From the NCBI GenBank assembly GCA_963971425.1, contig OZ020523.1, positions 18,643,105 to 18,707,104 of the forward strand: a stretch of 64,000 nucleotides of DNA. The letters are read 5' to 3'. Source of the stretch: Bryoerythrophyllum caledonicum. Lineage: Eukaryota > Streptophyta > Bryopsida > Pottiales > Pottiaceae. This document shows, one piece after another, positions 34,304 through 46,857 of this stretch (position 1 is its first letter; every line of letters begins with the position of its first letter). Both the position numbers and the translations under genes were made by a program. The notes beneath the pieces were generated by a model. The model was given only the letters and a program-made list of their open reading frames with translations, did not search any database and was not told the DNA's origin.

Positions 34304-35387
34304 TAACACATTGGAGGATCAGTGTAAGTGGTGTTTTTTCATGCAAATCGCAGTAGCTTTTCATACCGGATAGTGTTGTATCATTCTCTCCACTAGCTCA
34401 CTGTTGTCTGTCTTGCCTTGCCATGGCTTGCTGACGTTCTGGTGTGACTCAAAATGGAGCTCTCTATTTGCACTCCCGTTTCTTTGTTCGCAATCATTTC
34501 TGTTGGAAACTAAGTGAAATAGAAATTTTCCTTTTTCTTTCATGGTGGGCTCTGTTCAGGATGAGTATCATGGTTCAAGAACAGTAAGTACCCTTTACTA
34601 TCTAATTTTCTAAGTTATATGTTTTATCAATGTTTTAAGTTTATTTTGAAAATATTGGAGACCATCAATGATTACGTCCTGTTTTCTTGAAAATTATCAG
34701 GAGAGCTCCAATCTCTTCAAGTTTTTTATGGCACTGATTCAATGTAAAAAATTGGTACACAAGTGGAATGAGTATTTACAAAATCTAGTAACAAGTAGAC
34801 TACTAGCCCCTAAAGTCCTGACTATTTCACACCAAAAATACCTCACATTTGTCAATTCTACTTCAAAGAGTATAGCAGGGAAAAAAAGTTGTGTTTTCAA
34901 TTTGAACCGTGTGATGTCCATCTAGACTAGTAAAATCACATGCTCACAACATTTCATACTTTAACCTCATGGATCACATCATTTCGTGTACTTTGGACCT
35001 CATGTAATTTGTGAAGTGAAGTAAATGGATTAACAAACTTAAATTTTGCTTAAAGAGGATTAACAAACTTTGACTTCACTTGGTGTCCAATTTTTGCGTT
35101 ACACAAGGTTCAAGTGTTATATCATCATGTATGACATGATATGAGTTCCTTAGAAATGCCCAAGCGAGAGAGGGCATGAGATTAAACCAACCCAGGACAT
35201 CAGCCGAGCTTGGCGCCCTGGTTGGGTGGGACATTGGCGGTTGGCTCTTGCCCTACCATCGAAGAAGTTTTTGCCATGGTCCCAAGAAAAGTTAGCAAGA
35301 GAGCGGACTACTCTTATGTCGCCATGTGGCATTGGAGGAGTGGCTGCATCCATTGGCAATGTTGAGATCACTTTTAGTAGGCTTTTG
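34304..35387. other. 3' UTR then intergenic DNA
   Basis: The first ~270 bases likely hold the splicing-factor 3' UTR; GTAAGTG at 34324 and a CTGTTCAG near 34552 could bound a UTR intron. Beyond 34650 it is AT-rich repeat DNA, including CTTTGACTTCACTTGGTGTC, a piece of the family A MITE. Confidence 0.4.
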
Positions 35388-36236
35388 TTAACCCCTAAAG
35401 TCGAAAGCCCTCAAAACTGCCAAAAACCCTCAAAACTGCCCTCTTTCAATGCAAGGTGAAAATTTTTAACTTTTGACAAATTTTTGAGTATGTAACCGTG
35501 AGATCTAGTACCTAACTTGTATGTGTACATGCATACCGAATCTTAGATTCAAATTCCTCTCCATTTGTGAGATCGTAATGTTCAAAGTTGAAAAAAAAGA
35601 TTTTTTCCTTGTTGTAGAATGGAAAACTAATGTTTTGGGGGCCAAAAAAACCAATTTTGAAAGGAAATTTGACATGAGGCTCTTCAAATTCTTGTTCCTA
35701 TGTGAGTAAGGAATATGTACATATAATTTTTACCATCATAGGACCTATAAAACCTAAAGAAATGCTTAATTTTTCACATGGAGGTATGCTGAAATACAAA
35801 TACAAATGCCCATTTTCAACAATTAAAAAGGCATGTAAAAAATTATCCGATTGAAAATCCAAACGGTGAGATCATGCTTTACTACCTCTTTTACATGTAC
35901 AAAAAACAAAATTCGAAAAAAAATAAAATCTCAATTTTTGGTGAATTTTGGAAGTTACTGCGATCTAATTGATTTTGGGCAGATTTTGAGAATAAATGAG
36001 CATATACCGCAGTTTTGGGCAGATTTCAGCATGCCCTAACAGTGTTTTCAAACTTTGACCGTGAATATCTCCTAAAGTATGAGGAATTTTGAAGCATGAA
36101 TGGTGTCATTTTAAAGGTATGGGAAAACTCTACAATCTTCCATAAAAGTAACTTCATACGATCTAAATTTAGTAACTGAGAGCCTGACCAGAGTCTGATC
36201 GAGCACATTCTGGTCGATTTCGACTTTAGGGGTTAA
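35388..36236 (+). mobile_element. TTAA-CCCCT MITE, family C, copy 1
   Basis: An 849-bp element bounded by TTAACCCCTAAAGTCGAAA and its inverted copy. The same element, almost base for base, occurs inverted at 41988-42834. Both copies have TTAA at each end. Non-coding; short frames across it are not conserved as proteins. Confidence 0.85.
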
Positions 36237-37553
36237 TAAGGATAACACTTTCAATAGGTTTTTCTTAAAAGGTCAATTACTCTATGTAGTAAAATGGGCC
36301 CCACCGATCCTAGTGCATCCCGATGTGTAGTCTTTAGTGGGGACCTTGTTCAACGATACAGGTGCCAGCTTGACCAATGGCTTGCATCTTCTCACATAGA
36401 CCAATCCAATGTGGTAGGATTGTTGTGTTGAAGTGGAAATGCTCTTACACAACAATTTATAGAGGTAGAAAGGGATGTAGTATATTTAAAAATATTGTGC
36501 AAAGAGCTAAGTTTTAGAATTGCCGATATATATTTTCATTTTTTGTGAGCATAAATTGTCTTAAAATAAGAGTTTGAAATATCAATTAGAAGGTCTATAC
36601 CACATCTTGTAATGAAAATATTAAAATTAAAAATTAAAAATTAAAAAAACAATAAATTTTATGTGGAAAAGAAGAAGTCCTTAGGTGTAATGTAAATAGA
36701 GATCAATACACATAATAGATCGAGTGTTGTAACTAACATCAAATAGACAAAAAACATAAAAGCATATGTAGCACACCCTCAAGCTATCATGGGTTGTGGC
36801 GTAGGGGCCTTACAAAAGCGTTACATAGATTTGTGCCTTTGTGAGTTAAATTAGAGAGTAGTGATTGAGGATACTTGCTTGTAGCTGAGGGTTTAGTCAT
36901 TAGTAAAGGCTTATGCTTTTCATTTTATCTTGCATTCTATTATTCTTATGACATGGAGTGAGAGGTGCTTGATTTTAGTGTGATTTGTTCTTTTTTCCTT
37001 GAAGGTGTGCTACGCATGCTATTCTATGTGTATGTTTTTTGTTTATTTGATGTTGATTGCAATACTTGATCTCATATGTGTGTTGATTTCTATTTATGTT
37101 TGGAGATTGGCTTCTTCAAGGAAATTTGGGAAGAGGCTCTAAAAATTCTAATAATGTTCTCAATTCCACACCTCGTGCCACTAAATATGAAACATAATGC
37201 CCAAAGTCCCAGCCAATGAGTCTTGATCTGTACGGTTTTTCAAGAGAAAGCTCCTGACATATAAAAAAGAAAAAAATCATACCCCTTGAAGCCAAAACCT
37301 AAGGTATAGGGGTATGTAATGGGTATATAAAGTAAATAATAGATATATAAAATAACCAATGGGTATATAACACGTGCATCTAAATTTTGCATTTACATAT
37401 GCTTTACTTAATTGGGGACAACCTTTGCGTCCTCATGGATGACAAGGATCTACTTGTCCAAGGAGCAAAAGAAATACTAGTATCCCAACATCATCTCTAT
37501 ATAAAAACATGCTAGCTTTTTAAGATTCCAACCTCATAGTAGTATTACAGTAA
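36237..37553. other. Intergenic DNA, no gene
   Basis: AT-rich. GTGGAAATGCTCTTACAC near 36430 resembles a right end of the GAGCATCTCC type, but its left end was not identified. Confidence 0.4.
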
Positions 37554-37735
37554 CCCCTCCTATAACCAACCAAATCCGGTAAATGACAACTATAAAATAT
37601 GGGGTATATCCAACCTACTTCCATCCCATTACCACCCATTCAACTTAAATGAAGGTTTGCTATTAGTTAAGACCCCCTACTTTTGGTCGGCGCCTTTTGG
37701 AGGTTCCTATTGGTGGTCATTGGCTATACATGGCA
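37554..37735 (-). mobile_element. Copy of the CCCCCATAACCAAC MITE
   Basis: Contains the same order of blocks as the Copia-split element, inverted: CTATAACCAACC, GGGTATATCCAACC, CATCCCATTACCACC, AAGGTTTGCTATTAGTTAAG and CTACTTTTGGTCG. This unbroken copy supports the view that 4154-4216 and 9743-9834 were once contiguous. Confidence 0.55.
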
Positions 37736-38266
37736 ACACACTTTGAAAACTCATAATAGATTCATATTTTATCAAAAAAATATGAATTAGTTGAATTGGA
37801 TTTGTTATTCTATTGGCTATCACTGAAAGATAAATGGATTATTTTTTGGGCTCTCGATATATGCACATTGCTTAACACTTTAAGGCCAATGGGGTTTTCT
37901 AACCGGTGAGAATCTATAATTGTTCTAGATCACGCAGAATGGCATCTATGCACAAGGTACATCTCAACACAAAAATCTACAATTCCACTTCACGGAAATC
38001 ACTGTAACTTACTGATGCTTGCACCGGTTGTCGTGGCAATGGTCTCAATAGATGCCCATCTTCCTCCACCTGTAAGTCATGGTGTCTTTTTTCCTGCGAG
38101 GTGGCTTGTGGCGCTTGCTACAAAGGTTCTTGTGCCAAAACAACCCATACATGGTCGTTAAGCCTCAAAGAGTTAACTTGTCAATTATGGGGAAGGGTTA
38201 CCTTTGGTACAACGACGTAGACAAGTATTTTAGAACTGTGAGAGCAATAGATTCGATGTGTTTAAT

Positions 38267-38490
38267 CCTTAAACGTCAAAAGGTGCTACTGGTGGCCACA
38301 GTATTCTACATGTATAATGTCGTATTTGAACATGATAAGGTTGAGATATTGAAATGACCTCCAAATGAAAGATGTTAGTTGAAGAATCTTCAATCCGAAG
38401 GTGTAAATCTTGCTAGACTTAAGTACTTTTTTGATAGTCTACAGAGTAGAATACGTCCCTGTATATACGGTTCCCGACTGACGTTTAAGG
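38267..38490 (+). mobile_element. Short MITE, family G, copy 1
   Basis: A 224-bp element with ends CCTTAAACGTCA and TGACGTTTAAGG. It matches 43958-44184 along its length (TGGTGGCCACA, TTCTACATGTA, ATTGAAATGACCT, AAGGTGTAA). No coding. Confidence 0.7.
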
Positions 38491-38514
38491 GTTAACGGAT
38501 TTCTGCTCCTGTGA

Positions 38515-38640
38515 CGGGTTTAGGAGGAACAGGAGATCTGATTTGGGACTATTTTTAGCATCGTGGGTGGACGAGAATCAGGCGTTATTCGTCCACATCC
38601 GACGAGACATTCTGGTCGTTGTCCTGACAAGGAATCGTCA
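38515..38640 (+). repeat. Dispersed repeat shared with 9862-10008
   Basis: Same block order as the copy next to the Copia insertion, including GTCGTTGTCCTGACAAGGAA. Short frames in it are incidental. Confidence 0.55.
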
Positions 38641-38987
38641 AGTCCCACTTTATTTAGAGTGGATTCGGAAATGATGTGGGTGGTTTGTGTCACAAACATG
38701 TGTGGGGCTTTTAAGTGGGTACTCGTTTTGAGCACAATATTGTCTCTTTGCAATAGAGTTATTTTAAAGTTGAAATGAGGTACGTCGTCCTTTTTGCAAT
38801 CAACTTTGTTTTTTTTTAATGCCAAAAAGAAATAAAAAGTAAAAATGAGGTACCATAGCTCGTTTTTTCCCATTTGAATGATAAGAATCAGCTCAAAATA
38901 GTTATTATATCAAAGGGTCTTATTACATCTACCAGTACTACTTTGGGTACCAGATTTAAAGTCTTTCTTCACTTTCAATCAGGATTA

Positions 38988-39197
38988 ATCCAAAAAGGAC
39001 CAAGGCATTTTAGAGGATTCTCTACTCCATTGAATAAAAATTGCCAGTCTGAACCTTTAGAGAATGTAACAATAGGATCTTCTTCTTCTCTTCAATATGA
39101 GGTGGTGTGGTAAATGTTGACTATACGGGTTGAAAGATGATTACGGTCAAAGTGAAAAAATTATCCCCTAAAGAGACACTTGGTCCTTTAGGGGTTG
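38988..39197 (+). mobile_element. MITE family E, copy 3, partial
   Basis: Starts AAAAAGGACCAAGGCATTTT and follows the left arm of the 22461 element (GAATGTAACAATAGGATCTTC, here substituted), ending GGTCCTTTAGGGGTTGAA. It lacks the full right arm. Confidence 0.5.
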
Positions 39198-39764
39198 AAT
39201 TGTGATTTAGAGATCAGACTCATTGAGGCTTTACAAAAAAATAAACATCTATTTTTATTTAATTACTAGCATGAATTCTTTGAAACTTGTTTGTTGATGT
39301 GATAGAAATATTTGTAATACAGATACCACTTTATTTGTAGATGAAGTGAAATCATAAGAATCGCTGGATTCAAAAGGAAAAAGTTGTTGCTTCGTGTGAA
39401 AAAAAATCCTCTTTAAAGGAGAGCCTAAAAACATGCTAACCGTAAAAGTGAAATAGTACTTTTCAATGTGGAAAAGCTTGCAAGTCTCTAAAATTTCAAT
39501 TGGAACTAGTTTCACCCACCTTTGAAAAGGAAGAAGGTGAGGTCATGTTGTACCATAAATCTTAGCTCCCTTTTTTTCTTTTTGAGTTGATAATAACTCT
39601 CAAAGGCTGATTTTAAATAATGAGAAAAGAGGTCAAAACTCTTGCTATCTTTTGCGTCCCATTACTCCTTTAAGGAGGAGAGGCCCTAAGGTGGTCACTT
39701 TTGGAGTAATTTGTGAATCAGTAGACTGAAACTTCATCTCTATCTGATTGGTGGCCTTCTTTAA
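39198..39764. other. Intergenic DNA, no gene
   Basis: AT-rich. Parts around 39200-39420 resemble 10820-11040 (GAAACTTGTTTGTTGATG versus GAAAGTTTGTTGATG contexts), suggesting another dispersed repeat without clear ends. Confidence 0.4.
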
Positions 39765-40557
39765 TCCTTTAATGCCCACAAGATCCAAACTGGGACTTTG
39801 AAGTTATTCAAACTCAATTTGCATGAAATCCATGAGAAATTAGGTTGTGAAACGTGAAGTTTAGATTTGCGCACACATAACATGAATACTCTATAAAAAT
39901 CATATCATGATTTGGAGTTATTGAATTCATGGACAAGCCAGAAATACAGTACAAAATACATCAAATACACTAAAGTACAGTGGTTACCATGCCACATACT
40001 ATGTTGTATTTCATGCACATGCAAAATGATTTTGGTCTTCAATTTTGATTGAAACTTATCTGTAAGAGATTCTTCATTGTTTTATGATTGTCAATCTCTG
40101 TCATTCCATACAAAACTTTTGTATTAATTTGTATAAGTTTGGAACATTTTTGTATACAATTAAGTAGACAAAAGCAAAAAATCATCAATAATCACGTATA
40201 AATGTTTTCTTCACATATGATATGTCAATGCAAAGCTATTAACCTAGTGCACATGTGAACCTCTTTTATTCAAAGTACAAAAATTCTTGCAAGAATCTAT
40301 TGATGGATAACGTAGTATACCCTCCAAAGTCCACAATTTTCATTACCAATATACGGTAACTTTAAACACTATAATCTGTTCCATCAACCGTTGGATGTTG
40401 TGCAAATTTTCCTCAAAGTCCAGGTCATGGTTTGAGTTCAATTTTGTAAGGTTGGATACTAAAATTAGGCATTCTATTTCTGTGAAACTTAGCCCAAATG
40501 AAAAAATCATCACATTTCTTGGTTTTGGAGAAACACGACTTGGGCGCTAAAGGGTTA
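39765..40557 (+). mobile_element. TTAA-type MITE, family F, copy 2
   Basis: Second copy of the 16533-17276 element in the same orientation. It contains a ~50-base block (AATCATCAATAATCACG, near 40180) absent from copy 1. Right end GCTAAAGGGTTAA. Confidence 0.65.
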
Positions 40558-40743
40558 AGTTCCTTGGATCCCTGCGCTTCCAACAAATGCAATGAGAATG
40601 TGTGCCGGAGTGTGACGGGCAAACTATAGTGATGTTTGTAGTGACCAATCATGATGAAATGTACCCACTGTATAGATGTAGTGACCAGCCGTGGTGAAAT
40701 GCACCAACTTGTAGCATCTCGTAGGCATAATTGCAAGTGTTGT

Positions 40744-41633
40744 CCTTAACATCTAAAGGCCCAAGGCATTTTCACACCAAAAACACTTTAAAACTCCTCC
40801 TTCTAGTGCAATGAGTAGGGAGGGAAACTAAAATATTATTTTTTACATCTAACCATAGAATGTGATTGAAGACTTATTGATTAACGTCCTCACATAATTT
40901 CATAAACTTTGACTACACGGATTGAAAGGTTTCAATGTTTGAAGTAGAGAAAATGGTTCATTATCTTCCCTACCTTTAGTGGATCATCAAACTTTGACTT
41001 CACTCGGTGCCAAGTTTTTGCGCTACACAAGGCCTAAATTCATTATCTTCATGTTAATCATGATGTTCGTTCCTTGTTCACCAATTTTTAAAGGTAGAAA
41101 AGGGTGTAGCATATCCAAAACAATTGTGCAAAGAATGGAGGTTCAAAAATTGCCAATTCTCATTATTTTTTGTGTGAACTAAGTATGTTATAGAATGAGA
41201 ATCCAAACGGTCAATTAGGAGGTTTACACCACATCTTATAGTAGAAGTTTTTTTGGTACCTTCTCCAACAATGTGTGACAATGTGTGAAATGATTGACTT
41301 GGGTCAATGTGCTATTTTTCACTAAAGACAATAATTGTTTTTTTACAATATGAAAGGAAATCATATTACTTTCTATTACTAAAAATCTAACATTTCATAG
41401 ATTTTTCTAGCAAAAGTTTTTGAAGTTGCCCAACATACCCGCTCTTTGCATTAAAAAATCAAATTTCAATAACTTTTTCATTAAATGTTGGATTTAGGAA
41501 AAATTCACAAAGCTTTTAGTAATGTCCATCTACTGTAAAAGTTTCAAAGAAGAATGTCATAAACTGACACCATTGGAACCTGACCAAACCTTCAAGAGTC
41601 CTCCGAGGGTACTCTTGATTCTTTAGGGGTTAT
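40744..41633 (+). mobile_element. TTAA-CCCCT MITE, family A, copy 1
   Basis: Left end CTTAACATCTAAAGGCCCAA then CATTTTCACACCAAAAACAC; right end GATTCTTTAGGGGTTA. Homologous over its length to 55046-55990 and 62395-63338. Internal landmarks are CTTTGACTTCACTCGGTGCC and ACTAAAGACAATAATTG. Non-coding. Confidence 0.7.
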
Positions 41634-41835
41634 CCTAAAGAACCAAGTGTTCCTTGGGGGGACGATTTTGATATTGGGCAGGTTCCTAAAACTCAAAAAA
41701 ATATATATCTTTTTTTTTGGAACTTTTATTCTAGATTGTCCCTGGAAAAAGCTTCGTGGAGGTATTTTTATTATTTTTTTGGATTCACAATTTGAAAGTT
41801 AATACCACTGAAAGTTGGAAATGGAGACGATGGAC
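41634..41835 (+). mobile_element. MITE family A end fragment
   Basis: Begins CCTAAAGAACCAAGTGTTCC and matches about 200 bases at 45733-45930 (GGAGGTATTTTTATT, TTTTTTTGGATTCA). It abuts copy 1 with no spacer, then breaks off. Confidence 0.5.
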
Positions 41836-41987
41836 AGCGTGGGCACCCTTGTGAACCAATGAAACACAAGTGCCAAAGAGGGTAGCAAGTAGGGGCACAA
41901 AGGGTGGAGGAAGGGTGGGGCACCCTAAATCATGGGAGAGAATAGTGCAAAGAAAGACCCCACAAAGTCCAAGAAGTATGGACCAAT

Positions 41988-42834
41988 TTAACCCCTAAAG
42001 TCGAAATCGACCAGAATGTGCTCGATCTGACTCTGGTCAGGCTCTCAGTTACTAAATTTAGATCGTATGAAGTTAAAATTTTGAAAGGTTGTAGATTTTT
42101 CTCATACCTTTAAAATGACACCATTCATGCTTCAAAATTCCTCATACTTTAGGAGATATTCACGGTCAAAGTTTGAAAACACTGTTAGGGCATGCTGAAA
42201 TCTGCCCAAAACTGCGGTATATGCTCATTTATTCTCAAAATCTGCCCAAAATCAATTAGATCGCAGTATCTTCCAAAATTCACCAAAAATTGAGATTTTG
42301 CTTTTTTTCGATTTCTGTTTTTCTTACATGTAAAAGAGGTAGTAAAGCATGATCTCACCGTTTGGATTTTCAATCCGATGATTTTTTACATGCCTTTTCA
42401 ATTGTTGAAAATGGGCATTTGTATTTGTATTTCAGCAAACCTCCATGAGAAAAATTAAGCATTTCTTTAGGTTTTATAGGTCCTTTGAGGGTAAAAATTA
42501 TATGGACATATTCCTTACTCACATAGGAACAAGAATTTGAAGAGCCTCATGTCAACTTTCCTTTCAAATGGTTTTTTTGGCCCCCAAAACATTAGTTTTC
42601 CATTCTACAACAAGGAAAAAATCTTTTTTTTCAACTTTGAACATTACGATCTCACAAATGGTGAGGAATTTGAATCTAAGATTCGGTATGCATGTACACG
42701 TACAAGTTAGGTACTAGATCTCACGGTTACATACTCAAAAATTTGTCAAAAGTTAAAAATTTTCACCTTGCATTGAAAGAGGGCAGTTTTGAGGGTTTTT
42801 GGCAGTTTTGAGGGCTTTCGACTTTAGGGGTTAA
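41988..42834 (-). mobile_element. TTAA-CCCCT MITE, family C, copy 2
   Basis: Inverted near-identical copy of 35388-36236, with the same TTAACCCCTAAAGTCGAAA termini. The pair forms 0.85-kb inverted arms about 5.75 kb apart. Confidence 0.85.
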
Positions 42835-43261
42835 AGTAGATTAAAAAGGAATATTCTTGACTTGAACATAATCTTAGAAGACAGTGACTTCCAGGGGGAA
42901 GGGTGGATGACGTGGCCCTTTATTTCATAAAAGGTCCCTAATTTCAAGCCTCGCCTTCCTCCATAATGCTTAAATAATTCAAAAAATTCATGAAAATTAG
43001 ATATTTCATTATTTTTAGAAAAAAAATTCTGAAATTAGTGGAAATATAAATGTCACGTATGAGCCGTTGGGATTCTCAAATTTGTAAAATTTGATATAGC
43101 AAGAAATGTTTTACCACTATTGAACTCATTCTCATAGTTTTATATCCCCTTTCAGTAAAGTATTTATTTCCACATGTTATACCCCTCGATATGACTCCAA
43201 AATCTGCACACAATTAGCTAACACCATATAGGTCATATTGGTAATGATTTTGAACATACTC
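42835..43261. other. Intergenic DNA, no gene
   Basis: AT-rich. Part of it (around 43010-43240) probably continues the family D element seen next to it, but a left terminus is not clear. Confidence 0.4.
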
Positions 43262-43541
43262 TAGTGTAAATGTTCCAAGATATGCTAAGTCAAAGTGGGC
43301 TAACCTTGCTAGGAAGGGGGAGGGAAACTATTCCTTGCACTTCAAACGCTATAATCTTCATATTTGTACAGTGGATCGCAATAAAAAAAAATAGGGCATA
43401 TTTGTATATAAGTCTATTTCAAGATCTTTTGGTTCAAATCTCAAGATGTCACTCGAAAATGTGATTACTGTGCCTCTATTTGACAGTGGCAGTTTTGGAC
43501 TAGTTTTTGAGGGAAATTGTCAAGGAATTTTAGGGGTTAAA
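43262..43541 (-). mobile_element. MITE family D, copy 3
   Basis: Inverted relative to 28735: ends GTCAAGGAATTTTAGGGGTTAA and carries AAGTGGGCTAACCTTGC opposite the CCGGCAAAGTCAGCTCACTT block. Non-coding. Confidence 0.55.
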
Positions 43542-43957
43542 GGGTCACAAACAACTCTAATGTACTGGACATTGACTTTTGTTTTCAATACCACAGCCTT
43601 ATGGGCCACTCATATCTGAAATTGGCAGTGAGTACTTCCAGAAATGCCCACGTCTGTCAAATTCTGAAGACCATGCAGCACGCAACAATTGGCTGCAAAA
43701 GGACTCCGCCATGGCAGATGCATTGTTGAAATAATTCACTTGCGGCAATGATATAAATTGATGGCTATATCGTCATTTGCACGTGAGCCTGTGTTGACAG
43801 TCATGGGGCCCACTCATTGACTCCCAAAACATCTTCATACAAACAATGGCTATGCATGCATGCATCCCTCGCAAGTAGCCCTAAAAATGACAAGTGCAAG
43901 AACTATAACTTACCGATCTTATGCTTTTACCTTATTTAACTTATCTTATACTTTTAC
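43542..43957. other. Intergenic DNA, no gene
   Basis: Somewhat less AT-rich spacer with no recognised frame or termini. Confidence 0.4.
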
Positions 43958-44184
43958 CCTTAAACGTCATAGGGTGCCATTGGTGGCCACATTATTCTAC
44001 ATGTAAGCTATGGTATTGTATTTGAACATGACAAGGTTCAGACATTGAAATGACCTGCAAATGAGAGATGTTAATTGAAGAATTTTCGATCCAAAGGTGT
44101 AAGTCTTGCTGAACTTTAATACGGTTGTTGTATTCTACACAACATAATACGTGCACGTATATATGGTCCCCATATGACGTTTAA
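43958..44184 (+). mobile_element. Short MITE, family G, copy 2
   Basis: Ends CCTTAAACGTCAT and ATGACGTTTAA; same orientation as and colinear with 38267-38490. An AACATAATACGTGCACG stretch corresponds to AGTAGAATACGTCCCTG in copy 1. Confidence 0.7.
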
Positions 44185-44208
44185 CCCATATGATGTTCTC
44201 ATGCCATA

Positions 44209-44710
44209 GATTATCCCCTAAAGAACGGTGACTATGTTTCACCAAAACCACCCCAAATCTGCCTCATTCAAATGAGATATCATTAGAGTAATCTAAACAA
44301 GGTTTTACTATTTTCAACCATAGGATGATTATAAGATACATGCATTTAAAGGGTGCAATATAGTTTTTTTCTTCCCTGCGTGGACAGGATCAACGTACTT
44401 TGAGTCAAGACAATGGCATTTTTTCCACTACAAATTGCATAATTTTTATTGATCTACGTTCCACCTTGTGTTTGGTCGTTGCACGCCAAAAAATTTAAGT
44501 TTTGCAAGTGATTAGAATAAGATAAATGGACTTGCAATTACTAGGGGTATAGAAAGTAGTCATTTAGTAAGGAAAGTAATTTAATTTACTAGATTAAAAT
44601 ATATTCTTGGATCTAAAATCCAAATGATGGATAGAATTTTCATGCCTTGTTCGGTTGCAAGAAAAAACAATTTGGAAAAGAAGTAAAATCCTCGATCTCT
44701 ATGCATTTAA
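44209..44710 (+). mobile_element. MITE family B, copy 2, left part
   Basis: Starts TTATCCCCTAAAGAACGG and follows the 15166 element (CACCAAAACCACCCCAAA, CTTCCCTGCGTGGACAGG) until its middle, where a second, oppositely oriented family end (TTTAAACCCCTAAAGGACAA) begins. Confidence 0.6.
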
Positions 44711-44998
44711 ACCCCTAAAGGACAATTTGTACTTGCGGAGTATAAATCAAGTTTGGGTAGGTTCCTAAAAAACTATTTTTGAAGGAAAAAATTTGCAAAT
44801 TTTATTGAGAATATGAATGCGATTTATTTTTGCACGGATGTTTTTTCCTTTTTACTAATAGGGAAAAAGTTATGGTGCTTCAAATTTCAAAAGCTCGAGT
44901 CTAGGGTACCTAGAGAGGGTACTATAGAGTTGAATAGTGCACTTGTTTTAGGCGAGTAGCAATGAAGGGAAGTTCTTTGCAACCCTCATCGTATCTAC
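44711..44998 (-). mobile_element. MITE family B, opposite end fragment
   Basis: Starts ACCCCTAAAGGACAATTTGT and contains AAAAAGTTATGGTGCTTCAA, which is the inverse of 15800-15980 in copy 1. After about 44935 no match is seen. Confidence 0.5.
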
Positions 44999-45732
44999 TT
45001 AACCCCTAAAGGACCAAGTGTCAAAAATGGGCTTTTGAAAGTTTGTTTAGGTTCCTATGGTGTCAATTTCCAACATTTACTTTGAAATTTTTACTATGGA
45101 AGGACATTACTAAGACCTCAATGGGAGAACATTTTTTTTCCTAAATCCGACATATAATGAAAAAGTTATAGGGTTTTGTAGTTCAAATGGGGAGAGCGGG
45201 CACTTCGAGCACCTCCAAAAACTTTTGCTAGGACAATATTGAATGTGAGATTTTTAATACTAGCAAGTAATATTTTTCCCTTCATGTTGTAGAAATAAAT
45301 TATTGTCTTTAGTGAAAAATAGCATATCAATCAAAGTCAAACATTTTCACACATTGTCACACATTGTCGGGCAAGGTACCAAAAAACTTCTTCTTTTCCA
45401 CATAAAACTTAGAGATCTTCATGTTTTTGACTTTTTTTCCCCCAAAACAACATGTAGTGTAATTGACCATTCTGGATATCAATCTAAAACATATTAATTT
45501 CAGAAAAAATTAAAAGGTAAATTGGCAATTTGTGAACCCCCACTCCTTGCATAGTTATGATTATGCTACACCCCTCCTCTACCTCTAAAATTTGGTGTAT
45601 AAGGAATTAACATCATGCTCCATACAATGGTGATGGATCTAGACCTTGTGTAGTGCAAAAGTTTGACATCAAGTGAAGTCAAAGTCTGATGATTCACTGA
45701 ACGCAAGGAAGGAAATGAACCATGTGTTTGAC
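44999..45732 (-). mobile_element. MITE family A, copy 2, truncated
   Basis: Starts CTTAACCCCTAAAGGACC and runs colinear with the inverse of 62395-63338, through GTGTCAATTTCC, CTTTAGTGAAAAATAGC and TTGACATCAAGTGAAGTC. It stops at the left end of the next element. Confidence 0.65.
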
Positions 45733-46665
45733 TTTATCCCCTAAAGGCCCAAGTGTCCCTTGGGGGGAGGATTTTGATTTTGGGTTAGTTCCTAAAATTT
45801 GATTCTTTTTTTTGAAAATTAAAAGTTTCATACTAGATTGCCCTTGATAAGAGCTCCATGGAGGTATTTTTATTGTTTTTTTGGATTCATGTTTTGAAGG
45901 TTGGTACCACTCAAAGTTAGAAATGGGGACTTCGGGTAGCTCCAAAATTTTGCTAGAAGTCTCTATTTACATTGAGATTTTCCATACATGTAGAGAATAT
46001 TACCTTCTTTGAAGATGTCAAAAAAATATTCTTGTCTTTAGTGTAAAAAACCATTTTCACTCAAGTCAAACATATTTACACATTTCGGGCAAGCAGGGCA
46101 AAAAACTGTATCTTTTCTACATAAAACCTAGAGATCTTCATATTTTTCCCTTTTCGTATTTTTTCTACGACAATATGTGGTGGAAACCTTCTTATTGACC
46201 ATATAGATTATCATTCTAAAACATATTAAATTCTCCAAAAAAAAAATTGTGAGTTGACAATTTTTGAACCTCCACTCATTGCACACTTGTTTTGAATATG
46301 CTACACCCCTTCTCTACCTCTTAAAATTGTTGTATACAAGACTAACATCATGCTCAACACAACGGTGAAAGATTTAGACCTTTTGTAGTGCAAAAATTTA
46401 ATAGCAAGTGAAGTCAAAGTCTATTGATCCACTCAACGCAGGGAAGAAAATAAACAATTTTCTAGACTTCAAACACTATAATCTTACTATCCATGCGGTT
46501 AAAGTATATGAAATTTTGTGAGTATGTTACTTACTAAGTCTAAATGCAGATCCTACAATAAAAAGGATAAATATGAGGTTTTATTTCCTTCCTTACTCAT
46601 TGCACTAGAATCAACAATTTTGAAGTGTTTTTGGTGTTAAAATGCCTTGGGCGTTAAGGGATGAA
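45733..46665 (-). mobile_element. MITE family A, copy 3
   Basis: Starts TTATCCCCTAAAGGCCCAAG and ends AAATGCCTTGGGCGTTAAGGG. Same landmarks as copy 2, so two diverged copies lie in tandem. Confidence 0.65.
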
Positions 46666-46857
46666 ACACTACAATCTTTCAATCCGTGCGATCAAAGTGT
46701 ACGAAACTTTGTGAGTATGTTACTTATTAAGTTGTATTTGAGATCTTACGGTTGAAACTAGAAATGGAAGTTTTTGTTTCCTTCTTTATTCATTGCATTA
46801 GAATCCAACAATTTGAAGTGTTTTTGGTGTGAAACTGTCATGGTACCTTAGGGGTTA
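46666..46857 (-). mobile_element. MITE family A, end fragment
   Basis: Repeats the last ~190 bases of the family (ATCAAAGTGTACGAAACTTT, TTTTTGGTGTGAAACTG) and ends ACCTTAGGGGTTAA. Confidence 0.6.

Noticed and set aside
35505-36208. Short frames inside family C copies, recurring at 42.2 kb
   Set aside because: Their recurrence follows from the duplicated MITE, and the frames differ between copies.
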